Origin: Rehmannia glutinosa
Lineage: Eukaryota; Streptophyta; Magnoliopsida; Lamiales; Orobanchaceae
Assembly: GCA_016081115.2 (NCBI GenBank)
Contig: CM071930.1
Coordinates: forward strand, 28,101,641 to 28,165,640
Reading direction: 5' to 3'
DNA: 64,000 nt
Below, piece by piece: positions 1 to 11,401 of this stretch. Numbering within the stretch: the first letter of the stretch is position 1; each line of letters starts with the position of its first letter. Position numbers and translations under genes: made by a program. The notes below the pieces were generated by a model. The model was not told the DNA's origin. It saw nothing but the letters and a program-made list of their open reading frames with translations, and did not search any database.

Positions 1-479
1 ATAACTATGTTTTGTGCAAGATTTGTTTAAGAATTGTGTAGGATATATATATCTTCATCAATGGTTATCTACTCATAAATTGTCAAGAGTTTTATAAACT
101 ATCGAGGTATGTTCACTCGTATTCTTATTGCTCGATATTCTTCTTACCACTTGCCTTTGTGCTTGCTTTCCAAAGCTATTTCTAAATATCTCATATAAGT
201 GCCATTAAAAGGATTTTTCGATTTTTTAAAAGGCACTATTCTCAAAATCTTATTTTATCCGAGTCTCCTAAATTTCTTGGCTAGTACTTATTGGATTTAG
301 TCTATGTTTGCATTTCTGCACATTTTTTAAACCTTTGGGGTGAAAAAATATTTTTTTGGATGACTTTGGAAAATTGCACTTGGGGACCGGTCAAAATAAG
401 GGGGTCGACCGATCGCCCTATATAGCGACCGGTCGAACATCCCCTGGACCGGTCTGCATGGTTAATTTTTTGGTACAAA
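1..479 (+). other. Non-coding spacer of element D with GACCGGTC motifs
   Basis: AT-rich DNA without a convincing reading frame. Near its end it holds three copies of the palindrome GACCGGTC (385-392, 427-434, 447-454) plus a near copy, GACCGATC, next to CGCCCTATAT. The same motif recurs in the LTR at 3371-3642. Confidence 0.5.
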
Positions 480-630
480 TTCTTTCTGTACTCGACATTT
501 CAGCAGAACACAAAAAACACCCCAAACCCTTGCGCAATTTCTTCTTCCTTTTTCTCTAGAAATCTTATTTCTTCATCAAATCTTTCAATTGTTGGTGCTA
601 ATCTCCTCTATTTTGCAAGAATCGTAAATC
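480..630 (+). promoter_or_regulatory. Pyrimidine-rich leader of the element D third ORF, with candidate 3' splice site
   Basis: About 150 bases before the ATG at 631 are rich in C and T and include CCCCAAACCCTTGCG. A run of pyrimidines ends in CTCTAG at 554-559. This can be read as a plant 5' UTR, implying independent transcription, or as a polypyrimidine tract with a 3' splice acceptor, implying a spliced subgenomic message. The sequence alone does not decide between them. Confidence 0.4.
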
Positions 631-1974
631 TATGGCACCTCCAAGAGATTCTATCGGCCGTAATCCAAACCCAAAGCGTAGAAGAACCGAAGGGGGAACA
701 TAGAATACTCGCCAAGAAGAGGCCAAGCTATGAGAAATTAGAGCTACCCACAAGAGTGTGGCTCAAGAACACGGTGAGAATCAAAATCCCCAACTCATCC
801 GGGCCCAAATTGCCGAGCTCCGCGGCACTATCTCCCTCGACAATTCTTGTTGGGCCAAGAGTAAGAAATCTCTTATTTCTCAAGCTCCCCATCCCGCAAA
901 TGTGTTTAATTTTGTCAATAAATATGCTTAGTATTATTCTGATAATTTGGACTTCAGCAATAAATCGATTAGCCGAACTAAGACATATTGGTTTGGCACT
1001 TTTTCTGGAGAATATCCTACTATTAAGGAATTTTTTGAGCATCAAGGATGGATGTATTTATGGGAACATCCGTTTGTTATGTATGATGATGATGTGATAT
1101 TACATTTTTATTCAAATTTATGGATTGAATATGATGATCAAAGAAAGCCCATGGCTATGAATTCGTTTGTTAAAGGTCGTCACTTTAGGTGGACTTCCAA
1201 TGATATATGTCGGTTGTTGCACGTTCGGGAAGGAAGTTGAGACTACTTTGGTTGTACTCGTTGGAATGATGAAGTGTTTGGTGTCTCTTTGGAAGCAATT
1301 AAGACTTATTTGGGTGTGTGGCCGAATTATACGTTATTGTCTATGACTCTTGAGCATCGCATTACTTCTACAATTGTAGCTTATTGCATTTGTAGAAAAT
1401 CTGTGAAATTGCCGAGCAATATGGATTTCTTCTTGACATACAAAATCGCAAAAAGGAAATTGCTTATTTTGGTGCAATTTTAACTCAATGCGTCATTGAG
1501 TCTATCACACAGGGGAACAAGAAGTTTGCTATGGGGAATTGGATTTGCAAACTTCTCTTACACTCAGGTTTACCGTCATCGGAATTTAATTCGGAGGTTA
1601 TTCAAGATGACTTTGATATCGATAATATACTACAAATTATTCGAATGCGTAAAAATATATCAATTCGCCCTACAAAGACGGCAAGAGGGAGACACCATGG
1701 TTCTTCATCCCAAAATCCTAATGATATCTTTGATGACGAGGAAGCCGAAAGATTGGCTTCGGGTGAAGGACAAGGCAATCCGGAGGGTAATATCGGTCCC
1801 CAAACTTCTCAGGAATATTTTCAAGCCCAACTCGACGAACAAAGGCTCTACCATGATGCTCGTTATGAGGCGTCAAGCCAAGAAAACTCTAAGTTAAAGA
1901 AGTCGGTTGGAAAGTTGAAGAAGTTCATCAAAGACCTCCTCCCCACCGCTTGCTTCTCTTCCGATGAAGTGTGA
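631..1974 (+). pseudogene. Post-pol third ORF of element D (plant transposon-protein-like domain), broken
   Basis: An ATG at 631 opens a frame with a basic start (NPKRRRTEGG) that soon meets stops. A well-preserved stretch at 947-1240 contains GWMYLWEHPF, ILHFYSNLWIEY and SFVKGRHFRWTSNDICRLL. After a stop at 1238-1240 the same frame continues to about 1483, then shifts to the frame at 1531-1974. The C-terminal part is acidic and ends in a lysine-rich helix-like region. The layout resembles the uncharacterised 'putative plant transposon protein' family found in retrotransposon third ORFs; that is my recognition and was not searched. I see no signal peptide or membrane segment, so 'envelope' is a positional label only. 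Confidence 0.6.
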
Positions 1975-3170
1975 CGCCTTGTTATTCTATTTTGCTTTAT
2001 TTTCATGTTTTTTTTAATGTATTATCTTGACAATACTTCTCTCATTTTGCTAATGTTATTTGGTTGTTTGATTTTCTAAGGGAAAGAACTAGCAAGAGTG
2101 CTAGTAGCAAATGATTGCATATGGTACATTTTGACTATGGTATTGTTGGAGTATTTGATGGTAAAAATACTTCTTAATTTTTGCATGTTGGCATTGGTGT
2201 ATAATTGATGTCTAGATTGACTATTTTGCTAAAATAGTATGATGTTGATGAAGCACTTGATGGTAAAAGTTCTTAACTAATTTTTTGCTTGGTGGCATTT
2301 GTAATGTCTTTCTTATATTGCTTATCTTCTTAGTTGGATAGATTTATTTCTATTGGGTTGAACCCTTGAGAAAGTTGTCTTAATGTTGATGAGCATGTTT
2401 ATATATGATTGTTGTTGAATTTTTTGGGCATTATTACATTTACAAGAGCTATATACATCTTCTCTATTATTTGATGCCCACTAAGTGTTTGATAAAATGT
2501 TTCAAAGAAAATTTCATCAATTACATGTTTCTCTCATTTTTAAAAGTCCTATATATTTATAGAGATCATGTTTTGCTAGTAATATGAGCTTTTGAAAATC
2601 TAATCATAGATTTTTCCCTTTTTATTTGGAATTTAAACTTCAATGTTCAAAATGCTCGATAAATCGATTAAATTGCGCACTTTGATATGATAATATGATG
2701 TTTTTATCGTGCTAACATTCTTTTTGGTGATTCCAATGGGGGATAAACAGGTAATAAGCTCATTAGCTCAAAGAAGCTAAAATAAGCTCACGAAAGAAGC
2801 TATAAGCTATGGCTCTTTAAAGCCAAAAGCTATGGATATAAACTAGTCCATTGGATATATCTTGGACTTGTGATACTTGTTTAATGGTTGTTTTTGACAG
2901 AGGGAGCTTTTAAGCTCGTGATTTTTTTTGGTTACATTGTAAAAGCTGAGCTTAGCTTTTGTATGGTTGCTACTTTACTTATCTTGATGTGCATATTGAT
3001 AGGGGGAGCTTTTGAAATATGTTTCTTGAAAATCTTTACTCCCTTTCTTGAGGCTATATTATGAAAATTTGTTGCTTCAAACGGCTAGTTATTTTTTGAC
3101 CGAAAAATTCGTTTTGTTTTCAAAATCGACCTTCTTATATATCTCAAAATTATTTTGGTTTGTAATCATC
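1975..3170. other. Non-coding 3' region of element D
   Basis: No coding region is supported. Two loosely matching blocks, each with TTGATGGTAAAA followed by CTTAA and TTTTTGC, lie about 100 bases apart near 2155 and 2258. An AGCT-dense stretch (about 2755-2835, again at 2900-2960) contains many AAGCT/AGCTT units. This resembles the long untranslated region between the third ORF and the polypurine tract in elements A and B. Confidence 0.5.
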
Positions 3171-3184
3171 AAAAAGGGGGAGAT
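3171..3184 (+). other. Polypurine tract of element D
   Basis: AAAAAGGGGGAGAT is preceded by CATC and followed immediately by TG. Elements A and B have the same arrangement: CATCAAAAAGGGG, then AAAT, then the LTR. It is the plus-strand primer site for reverse transcription. Confidence 0.75.
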
Positions 3185-3672
3185 TGTTTGATAAATGTTT
3201 TTATCATGATTTAAATGATTTTGTTTTTAAAGTGTTTTTACACCAAAACAATGTTTCAAAATGTTGTCCAAATACTCCCGATTAATTTTAAATATTTTTA
3301 CTGTTTTTTTCGGAGTACTTTTCGAAGTTTATTTTCGATATAAATTGGACAACACTTCTGTCTCGTGTTGGACCGGTCGCCCTATATGGTAACCCGTACC
3401 TGAAGATGTGTGTTGAAACAGAAAACGGGACTGAAGAAAAAAAAGAGAGGGTCGACCGGTCGACTCCCCAGTCGGCAAACCTGTGTCGACCGGTGCTTGG
3501 GATGCTTGCAAACTCCCTGTATTGGTTTTTCAAGAGGGCAACCGGTCTAACATAGGGTCGACTGGTCAAACCCTATGTGGACCCGTCGCCCTATGTTAAA
3601 ATTCAGTGTTTTAAATATTTTCTCATTTCTACGCGACCGGTTGCCCTACCGTTTTGAGAACAAAGTTCTAGC
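3185..3672 (+). repeat. Partial 3' LTR of element D
   Basis: Starts TGTTTGATAAATG directly after the polypurine tract. It carries several GACCGGTC-type palindromes (3371-3378, 3454-3461) and diverged copies (3488, 3541, 3635). No CA terminus or target duplication is visible. Around 3672 the sequence changes to minus-strand Athila gag, so the LTR was truncated by a deletion or rearrangement. Confidence 0.6.
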
Positions 3673-4246
3673 CAGTGTTGAAGTTCCTTTAAGGTCCCAC
3701 AAAGTTTGCTTCTTCTTCAACAACAACAGAATCTCTTGGAGTCACTTGCTGCATCCGCATCCAGTTTCATATTTAGCACGGATACATGTTCTGTGAGCAT
3801 GGCAACTTTCTCATTTGAACTTCTGCCACACGTCGGACAGTAGATCTCTCGGATGGCCATTGGTAGCTATTATTCGCCATCTCCTCTAAAATTTCTAGTG
3901 CCTTCTCTGGATATTTCCCTAGCAGTGCACCCCCAGATGCAAAATCTATAATTGTTCGCGTGTTCCCACTCAAACCATTATAGAAATACTGGACCTGTTG
4001 GTAGTCGGGATATCCATGTTGAGGGCATTTCCTTAGCAATTCCTGGAATCTATCCCATGCCTCACATAGTGGCTCTGAATCTAACTACCTAAACTGGGCG
4101 ATTTCAGATTTCAATTGCAGTGTTTTACTAGGGGGAAAGTATTGGGCTAGAAACCGCTGACTTAGTTCAGCCCAATCTGCTTCTAGTGGTGTTAGAGAGC
4201 ATAACCATCCTTAGCCTTATCGCATAGAGAAAATGGGAAAGGGCGG

Positions 4247-5776
4247 TGTTGGGAATTTATTGCTTAGATTTTGATGAATGCCATGTAAAACTTAGACTAG
4301 AAAGTTGGCACCCCATTTTCCTTGTAATTTGCATTGTAATAGATAGGGCTGTACGAGCTGAGTCAAGTCAGCTATGCCTGGATATGCAAGAAGTCAACTG
4401 AAGACTAAAATGAAGACTCCGCTGTAAAGCAGCTGAGTATGGCAAGAAGGAGAAGTCAAGAACTCAACTAAAGGAGTATCAGCTGGGATACAGCTGTGAG
4501 AAGTGTCAAGTCAACTCAAGATAACCAAGTCTCAAGTTGAAGTAACAGATGAGTCTCTCAATCATTGGAGCAGACTCAAGTCACCTGGGGGGGAAAAGCG
4601 GTCAAGTCAAGACAATCGAAAAGAATCCGTTGCCTGAAGTCAAGAATATTACCTAAACAAGTAATACTTCCATGTTGCCATGTCTTAAAGTGCTCATCCC
4701 TTAAACGTGCAAAAGGAATAAACCAATGGGAAGCACTGCACCTTGTGTCAGACTATGAAAAGCTGAATGTTCATTTAATATGAGGAAATGTCAATAGCAA
4801 GGACTGCAACAAGACAAGCCAACGACCACTAGTGTCTTTTGAAAATCAGTCTATCTCTTCAACGGGCAGATTTTTGAAAGTTCACTATAAAAGGCTGAGG
4901 AATCACTTTGAGAGAGGGTTACCTGAACCACAAACATTCAAGCTATCATTTGAACTATAACCTGCAAAATATTCTCAAGTTATTCAAGCAAATCCTCAAG
5001 CCAAAATTTCGAAGGAAATCGATCCAACACCAAGCTGTGAGGGAAAGACACCTTCAAACTGTTGAAGAGGAAAGTTTTGAAGAATCAAAAGGGGTCTACA
5101 TTCCAAGGAGGATTGTAGAAAGGTTCAAGGTCGAACCAGTCTCAAGAAGCTTGAGCAAGTTAGCTGAAGTAGCAAGGCAGCCGCCCTGTGAAGAAGCTGA
5201 GTCGGACGAGAAGCCAGCTGTGTGACCAAGGCATCTCCAGACTGAGTCCCAAAGGATCAAGTCAGTTGTGTGATCAAGACTTGTATCTAGACTGATAACC
5301 ACTATGTACTCTGATCAATATTTAGTTGATTCCTACAGGAGTTGGAGAAGAGAGGAGTAGAAGAATTACCCCATCTTCGAACCTCTATAAAAATTATTGT
5401 GTCATTTACATTTCAGCATTTACTTTCTGTATAACATATTATATCTGCTGTTAATTTGCTATCCAATTGATAATTAACAAAGTGCTAAAACCATGTGTTA
5501 AAACAAACTTAAACCAAATTCAAGGGTGTTAAGTCTTCCGCTGAAAATCTTATCATAGCCAAGTTAAGGTTTAGACTAAATAGCTGAGTTATTCTATCAA
5601 CAGTTCAATCGAGTCTGTTGAGTGGCTAACTTTGTTGGTTAACTAACTTAGTTGTCCATCAAGGACTTAGCTGTGTATCTAACTCTGTATTATTTTAAAA
5701 GGACTAAAATCAAAAAGTTGGTAAGGTTTATTCAACCCCCCCTTCCAAACCTTACTCACACCCCTTGGGACCTACA
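4247..5776 (+). repeat. Solo LTR of the A/B Copia family (copy 1)
   Basis: A 1,530-bp LTR begins TGTTGGGAAT and ends GGGACCTACA. It is flanked by a perfect 5-bp target duplication, GGCGG (4242-4246 and 5777-5781). It aligns by eye along its length with the LTRs of element A and carries the same TATA box. No internal sequence follows, so it is the product of LTR-LTR recombination after insertion into the Athila-1 gag. Confidence 0.95.
4886..4892 (+). promoter_or_regulatory. TATA box of solo LTR 1
   Basis: TATAAAA in the context TTCACTATAAAAGGC, about 640 bases into the LTR. The same box occurs at the equivalent point in every LTR of the family (9235, 21253, 53428; minus strand near 32978 and 45199), marking the likely U3/R promoter. 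Confidence 0.65.
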
Positions 5777-6350
5777 GGCGGCATCCAATGATATCCTTAG
5801 AAACACCATTCATCTTAACTGTGTCGCAGATTTCTAAAAATTGTGCCAGATGCGCATTTGGATCCTCAACGGTTCTGTCCCCAAATTGATTTTGTGACAC
5901 CATCTGGATCAATGCAGGTTTTAGTTCAAAGTTGTTTGCATTGATCGGTAGATGGGCCACACCCCCATAAGTTTGACTTACCTCCTACTGGAAATAGTCC
6001 CTAACTGCCCTTCTTGTGGGCCTTTCCACTATCCAGTCCTGTGCATCTGCCCCTGGTGGGCGCTCCTCATTGATTTTGTTATTCGCGGTATTCTGATTAG
6101 TCCCCTCCGCCATTGCTTTAGACCTTTTCCTTAGTTACTTTGTTGTTTTCTCGATTTCCAAATCAATAGGTATTGGTTGGGTAGATCTGGAACGCGTGAT
6201 CATGCACTATCTGTACTTAACAAAAACAATGTTAGTACCGAAAAAATAAAAAAAAAAAAAAATTCAAAAAATAAAATAAAAATATATTTACAAAAAATGC
6301 TTCAATTAAAATTGAACTACTTATTACTATATCTAAGTAGAATCCAACGA

Positions 6351-6368
6351 TCCCCGGCAACGGCGCCA
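6351..6368 (-). other. Primer-binding site of Athila-1
   Basis: On the minus strand this reads TGGCGCCGTTGCCGGGGA, the standard Athila-type tRNA primer-binding site. It lies 5 bases inside the LTR end and about 150 bases before the gag ATG. Confidence 0.9.
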
Positions 6369-6373
6369 AAAAC

Positions 6374-7813
6374 TGGTTCGCCAAAAATATTTTGGAACTC
6401 TATACTATAAGTGTACAGTGTAGTTTATATGATAACATATCTAAGGATTGACTATGAAACACTTAGGCTATAATAACATCGCATTCCAATTTTATTGAAG
6501 CGACCGAATCTCAAGTTGTTTTAGAGAAATCAAAAATTAAAGAAAAATAAATAAATTTGTGAACCCCACAAGTATTTGAACAACAACGGAAGCAACCTTA
6601 GGCACATAATCTCAACATATTTCTTCAATATTAAATCTAAATTTTAACAAAACCAATTCATGTAATTATATGAGTTCAATTCCTAAGTTAGTCTATTCCC
6701 CCTCCCGGGCGGCGCATAAACAATAGATTAATAACAATTGTAGGTCTCCCGACTCAATACAACTATTATTAACTCCCAAAAGATCTATGAAGTGAATGAC
6801 TCCCCACAAATAGTTGTAGGTCTCCGGCTCGATACACCCATTTATGTCTAAATTCGATTTCCATCTTTGTTAGAACTCCTCTTTCGAATTTCGGACTAAC
6901 AAATATGACATGCTAATTATTGGCCAAATAAAAATCAATTAAGAATAAGCACTCGAATTCATAAATAGAACACATGAATCAATTTAGAAAATAATTAATC
7001 AAGATTTAACATAAATCCACAGTTTTGATTAAGCCCCTATGATCCGAAAAATTAGCCAAACATTGATAACAAATTCATAGACAAACTTGAAATCAACATT
7101 GTGACATAGTTTAAGCATATATAAGAGATCTAAACTAAGAAAGAAAACCCCTTCTGGTCAGGATGGATTCTCCTTCCAAGCCTTCGAAGCTCTTGTGCTT
7201 CCGTAGATGCGAAAGGCTTGTGGTGTTCTTCGCGACCTAGCCCTCCTCTCTTAGAAAACCTTTGATCTTGTGTTCCTGTGAAATTTGGTGTGTTGTATGG
7301 TGTATGAATGAATGATTTTACGTGCAAGCCTTGGGTCCCTTTTATAGATGCATGGAGAGATTATTTGTAGAGTTTGAGTGGAAAAAGGACACAAAAATCC
7401 GAAACAGTGCATCACAAGGCCCGACCATGTAGCTTCACATGGTCGTGTGACTATCACACAACCACTCCACACGCCAGTATGGCTCTCACACAGTCCGGCC
7501 ATGCGGCTTATTTTCGTCCCTTATTTCTTCCCAACTTCACATGGACATGTCGTCATTGCACGGGCAAGTCACACGGCCTTGTGGTCCCACACGACTGTGT
7601 AGTCCCACACGGTCCAGCTGTGTGATGTGGTTTTGTCCAGTTTCTTTGTCTTTTTGATCTTCTCTTTGCACTCGTCAATCCTATCCGGGCTTTTCAACTG
7701 ATATTTCTTCGATTAAACTCCGTTTCCTATAAAAACAAACTAAATATACATGCAAATGTATCAATTATATACCATTTTAAGCCCCTAAATGCACATATAT
7801 TTTACAAGTATCA
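6374..7813 (-). repeat. 5' LTR of Athila-1
   Basis: About 1,440 bp, starting TGATACTTGTAAAA at 7813 and ending in CA just before the primer-binding site. The start matches the Athila-2 3' LTR start (TGATACGTGTAAAA at 30837), and the inner end matches the partial Athila-2 5' LTR at 25438-25729. It includes a block of GC-rich, CACACGG/CATGTG-type palindromic motifs (7415-7630). Confidence 0.85.
7415..7630. repeat. Cluster of short GC-rich palindromic motifs in the Athila-1 LTR
   Basis: Repeated near-palindromes occur in an otherwise AT-rich LTR: CGACCATGTAG, CACATGGTCGTGTG, ACACGGCC, CACACGGTC and GCTGTGTGATG. Similar motifs reappear inside Athila-2 just upstream of its third ORF (27640-27725). 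Confidence 0.6.
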
Positions 7814-8579
7814 ATATACAAGAACCAGTAAAATGACAAAATCCTTCCTGAATATGAACAAAGAGCTATCTAAGGTTGAATCTGTGAAACCAATGGATAA
7901 AAGAAAACCCTTGAGCTTATCATCCCAGGCCTAGGGGCTTATTTGAGACCATACAATGCCTGAGTGAATTTGCAAACATGTGTTGGTCTAGCATTATCCA
8001 CATATTCCCACTGGTTGAGTCATAAAGACAGAGTGATGAAGATCACTATTGAGGAAGGCATTGTTAACATCTACCTGTTGTATAGGCCAACCAAAAGTGA
8101 GCGCCAATGTAAACACTATTCGAATTGTAACAGGTTTGACAACAATGCTGAAAGTATCACAATATTTCACACCAGCTGATTGTTGAAATCCTTTGCAACA
8201 AGCCTAGTCTTATACTTATCTAGATTGCCATTTGTTTTATATTTCACCTTAAACACCCATTTGTGATCCACCACAGACATGGAGTCATTATAGGGAACCA
8301 ACTCCCAAGTCTTATTTCTAACAAGAGCATCAAATTCCTTATCCATGGCAGCTTTCCACCTAGGCTCAGTCAATGCTTGTTGTATATTAAGTGTTTCCAA
8401 AAGAAAAGAAACATAAGATAAATAGATTTTGGGTTTAGAAACACCAGCCTTGGACCTAGTGACCATAGGGTGATATGAGGAAGTAGGAAGAGTAGGGGAT
8501 GGAGATGAAGTGTTTGTGGAATAGGTAGAGGATGAGGGGACTAAGAAGGGGGAGATAAGGGAGGAATAACTGGAGATGG
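7814..8579 (-). pseudogene. Reverse transcriptase fragment of Copia element C
   Basis: Read leftwards from 8579: SYHPMVTRSKAGVSKPK (typical join before Copia RT), WKAAMDKEFDALVRN, TWELVPY, DHKWVFKVKYKTNG and RLVAKDF, then frameshifted RT including QVDVNNAFLN-like and YGLK-like segments, ending near LLVLVY where Athila-1 begins. The catalytic YVDD box would follow but is cut off. The right end is interrupted by element A, with the upstream half of the gene at 22164-24656. It is a decayed, doubly truncated polyprotein. Confidence 0.85.
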
Positions 8580-10160
8580 TGTTGGGAAATTAACTGTTTA
8601 GATTTTGATGAATGCCATGTAAAACTTAGACTAGAAAGTTGGCACCCCATTTTCTTTGTAATTTGCATTGTAATAGATAGGGTTGTTCGAGCTGAGTTAA
8701 GTCAGCTATGCTTAAATATGCAAGAAGTCAACTGGAAACTAGAATGAAGACTCCGTTGTGAAGCAGCTAAGTATGGCAAGGAAGAGAAGACAAGAACCCG
8801 ACTGGAGAAGTATCAACTGAGATGCAGCTGTGTGAAGTGTCAGTCAAGTTAACCCAAGATAGCCAAGTATCAAGTTGAAGTGACAGATGAGTCATCCAAT
8901 GATTGGGAGCTGACTCGAAGTCATCTGGGGAAGTCAAGGAACTGCAGTCAAGTCAAGGCAACTGAAAAGGATCCGTTGCATGGAAGTCAAGAAAGTTACT
9001 TAAATAAGTAATACTTCCATGTTGCAATATTCTAAAGTGCTCGATCCCGAGGAAGCGTGCAAAAGGAATAAAACCAATGGGAAGCACCTTTTTGTGTGAG
9101 AACTCGAAAAAGTCAAGGATCATTTAATACGAGGAAATATCAACTTCAAGGACTGCAACAATATAAGCCAATGACCACAAGTGTCTTTTGAAAATTAGCT
9201 TATCTCTTCAACGGGCAGATTTTCAAAAGAACACTATAAAAGGCAGAGGAATCAATTGGAGAAAAGGATATCTTGACTATCTAAACCACGAACATTCAAG
9301 CTATCATTTGAGTTGTAACCTACAGAAAAATTCTGAAATCATTCAAGCTTAATCCTCAAGCCAAAACTTCGAAGCAAATCAATCCAACACTTACCTGTGG
9401 AGGAAAGACGACTTTAATCAGTTGAAGAGGAAACATTTGAAGAATCAAAGGGGTCTACATTCCACAGAGGATTGTAGAAAGGTTCAAGGTCGAACCAGTC
9501 TCAAGCTATTGGAGGGCTTCGTGATCAAATCCAAGAAACTTGAGCAAGTCAGCTGTAGTAGCAGGCAGCTGCCCTGTGAAGAAGATGAGTCGGACGAGAA
9601 GCGGTGTGTGACCAAGGCATCTCGACCGAGTCCCAAAGGATCAAGTCATTTGTGTGATCAAGACTTGCATCGGGTGATAACCGCTTTGTACTCGATCAAT
9701 ACTTAGTGGATTCCTCCGGGAGTTGGAGAAGAGAGGATTAGAAGAATTACCCCATCTTGAACCTCTATAAAATTTATTGTGTCATTTACATTTCAAAGAC
9801 TTAAATTCTACACATTATTTTATATCTATTTGATAAATTTGCTATCAATTGACTTTTAACAAAGTGCTAAAACCAAGTGTTAAAACAAATTTAAACCAAA
9901 TTCAAGGGTGTTAAGTCTTCCGTGAAAACATATCACGAGTTGAGTTAAGCTATAGACTAAGCGGTGAGTTATTCTATCGACAGCTCAGTCGAGTCTGTTG
10001 AGTGGCTAACTCTGCTGGTTAACCAACTTAGCTGTCCATCTAGGACTTAGCTGTGAAGAATTAACTCTGAACTATTTTAAAAAGGACTAAATCGAAAAGT
10101 TGGTAAGGTTTATTCAACCCCCCCTTCTAAACCTTACACTCACACCCCTTGGGACCTACA
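8580..10160 (+). repeat. 5' LTR of element A
   Basis: 1,581 bp, TGTTGGGAAAT to GGGACCTACA. Compared by eye with its 3' partner (20649-22163), differences include small indels where this copy has CAGCTG or CTCTGA and the partner has CGGTG or CTCGA. Confidence 0.95.
9235..9241 (+). promoter_or_regulatory. TATA box of the element A 5' LTR
   Basis: TATAAAA in ACACTATAAAAGGC, about 655 bases into the LTR, conserved across the family. Genomic RNA would be expected to start about 30 bases downstream. Confidence 0.7.
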
Positions 10161-10162
10161 AG

Positions 10163-10174
10163 TGGTATCAGAGC
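10163..10174 (+). other. tRNA-Met primer-binding site of element A
   Basis: TGGTATCAGAGC starts two bases after the LTR end (ACCTACA-AG). It is the classic initiator-methionine tRNA primer site of plant Copia elements. Element B has lost this site. Confidence 0.95.
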
Positions 10175-10288
10175 GGTTGGTTCATTGAGCCTTCCGCACT
10201 GGTTACTGAACTAGATCTCCAATCTTTCAAAGAAGTTGTTAACACTTGTTCTTTCAAAATCCATTTTTAAAACAGCAAAGTTATTATC

Positions 10289-11401
10289 ATGGAAGCAAAT
10301 TTGACACGCATCCTTATGTTCACAATTGAGGAATTTGATGATTGGAAAATTCGTATGCAGGTTCATCTATCAGCATTACACGATGAAATGTGGATAGTAA
10401 TAGAAGATGAGCCACTACAAATTTTAAAAGTGAACACAGCTGCAAGGAGAGCTGCTGCAGCTAAAGGAGAAGAGGATGTTGCTCCCAGACCAGCTATGGT
10501 TGAAAAACCCAGAGCTGAATGGACAAATGATGATAGAAAAAGATACAACCTAGACAATGTGGCCAAGGACATACTTTACAAGACTTTGGACAAAGCCATG
10601 TTCAACAAAGTCAAATCTTGCAAAACAACCAAAGAAATCTGGGATAAATTAACCTTAATTTGTGAAGGATCTGAGCAAATCAAGGAAAACAAATTATCTG
10701 TTGTTGTTCAAATTAACCTTAAAATGCTTGCAGGTGAAACAATGGATCAGCTGGATGCTAGATTCACTGAAATTACAAATGAACTCTCAGCACTTGGGAA
10801 AGAATACACACACAAGGAGATGTGTATGAAGATACTGAGGAGCCTCCCAGATGAGTGGGAAATGAAGACCATGGCTCTAAGACACTCGATGGATCTATCA
10901 AAAACATCCAATCATGAGCTATTCTCATACCTCAAAGCATATGAGTTTGAGCTGAGAAGAAAAGATCAAGAGGAGATAGTTGTGCCCAAAACAGCTGCAC
11001 TCATAGTGAAGGAAGGGAAGAGAGCTGAAACCAAAGAAGTCATTGACCAGGAGGAAATTGCCTTGATGGTTAAAAGATTCAACAAGTTCTTCAACAAGAA
11101 CTACAAAAGAAACAAAGGTGAATCCTCCAGAAGACATTCAGCTCCCTCTAAGTCAAGGGAAGATAGGCCACCAAAGAGAGTTGAGCATCAAAAGGTCAAA
11201 TACCAAAGAGCTGACAATCCGAGAATGGAAAGAGCTGAACAAAAAGTTGAGGATCTATGCTGGAACTGCAGGCAACCAGGTCACTGCGCCATTGATTGTC
11301 CATATCCTGTTGTCAACAAATACGGGAATGAAGAGGAAATAAGAGTCTTCAGGGAAAGAAGACAAGAAAAGAAAAAGGCAATGTTGGTGCGAGAAGCTTG
11401 A
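10289..11401 (+). CDS. gag: Copia gag (capsid and nucleocapsid part), 370 aa
   Basis: The ATG at 10289 is about 115 bases after the primer site, and the same start is present in element B. The N-terminus has EEFDDWKIRMQVHL, a Copia gag opening. The UBN2-type gag core spans roughly residues 100-230, with KEIWDKL, NLKMLAGE, TMDQLDARF and LRSLPDEWE. A lysine-rich linker precedes a CCHC zinc knuckle at residues 324-337 (CWNCRQPGHCAIDC, CX2CX4HX4C), which binds RNA. The open frame stops at 11401 because of an indel where element B reads on, so this is the well-preserved N-terminal part of a longer gag. Confidence 0.85.
   Translation: MEANLTRILMFTIEEFDDWKIRMQVHLSALHDEMWIVIEDEPLQILKVNTAARRAAAAKGEEDVAPRPAMVEKPRAEWTNDDRKRYNLDNVAKDILYKTLDKAMFNKVKSCKTTKEIWDKLTLICEGSEQIKENKLSVVVQINLKMLAGETMDQLDARFTEITNELSALGKEYTHKEMCMKILRSLPDEWEMKTMALRHSMDLSKTSNHELFSYLKAYEFELRRKDQEEIVVPKTAALIVKEGKRAETKEVIDQEEIALMVKRFNKFFNKNYKRNKGESSRRHSAPSKSREDRPPKRVEHQKVKYQRADNPRMERAEQKVEDLCWNCRQPGHCAIDCPYPVVNKYGNEEEIRVFRERRQEKKKAMLVREA

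Larger units (their letters stand above)
1..3672 (+). mobile_element. 3' part of a Sirevirus-like Copia retrotransposon (element D)
   Basis: The segment runs in order: non-coding spacer, pyrimidine-rich leader, decayed post-pol ORF, about 1.2 kb of non-coding DNA, a polypurine tract and the start of an LTR opening with TGTTTGATAA. An extra ORF between pol and the polypurine tract is characteristic of Sirevirus-type Copia elements, and elements A and B here are built the same way. Gag and pol would lie left of the window. The LTR is cut off near 3672, where Athila-like gag sequence on the other strand begins. Lineage assignment is inference because no pol is visible. Confidence 0.65.
3673..6203 (-). 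pseudogene. Athila-like gag, split by a solo LTR
   Basis: The minus-strand ATG at 6203 starts a basic N-terminus (SRSTQPIPIDLEIEKT) closely matching the gag start in Athila-2. The conserved retrotransposon gag core follows: NNFELKPALIQMV, FLEICDTVKMNGVS (5960-5777), then after the inserted LTR a segment with FLAQYFPPSKT (about 4190-4100), and RKCPQHGYPD, FYNGLSG and NNSYQWPSER (4039-3773). Several in-frame stops are present. Gag would form the particle coat. The gene is disrupted by stops and by the 1.5-kb insertion with GGCGG duplication. Confidence 0.85.
3673..7813 (-). mobile_element. Athila-like Gypsy retrotransposon fragment (Athila-1), 5' half
   Basis: Read on the minus strand: LTR (7813-6374), primer-binding site, untranslated leader and gag, after which the element stops at about 3673. 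Pol, any third ORF and the 3' LTR are missing. The LTR terminus TGATAC at 7813 abuts the RT gene of element C, so this end is a genuine insertion boundary. The gag is interrupted by a solo LTR at 4247-5776. Athila-2 (25438-31051) is a relative, with matching LTR, primer site and gag. Confidence 0.8.

Noticed and set aside
7130..7327. Short open frames inside the Athila-1 LTR
   Set aside because: They are small, have no domain and lie wholly within LTR sequence.
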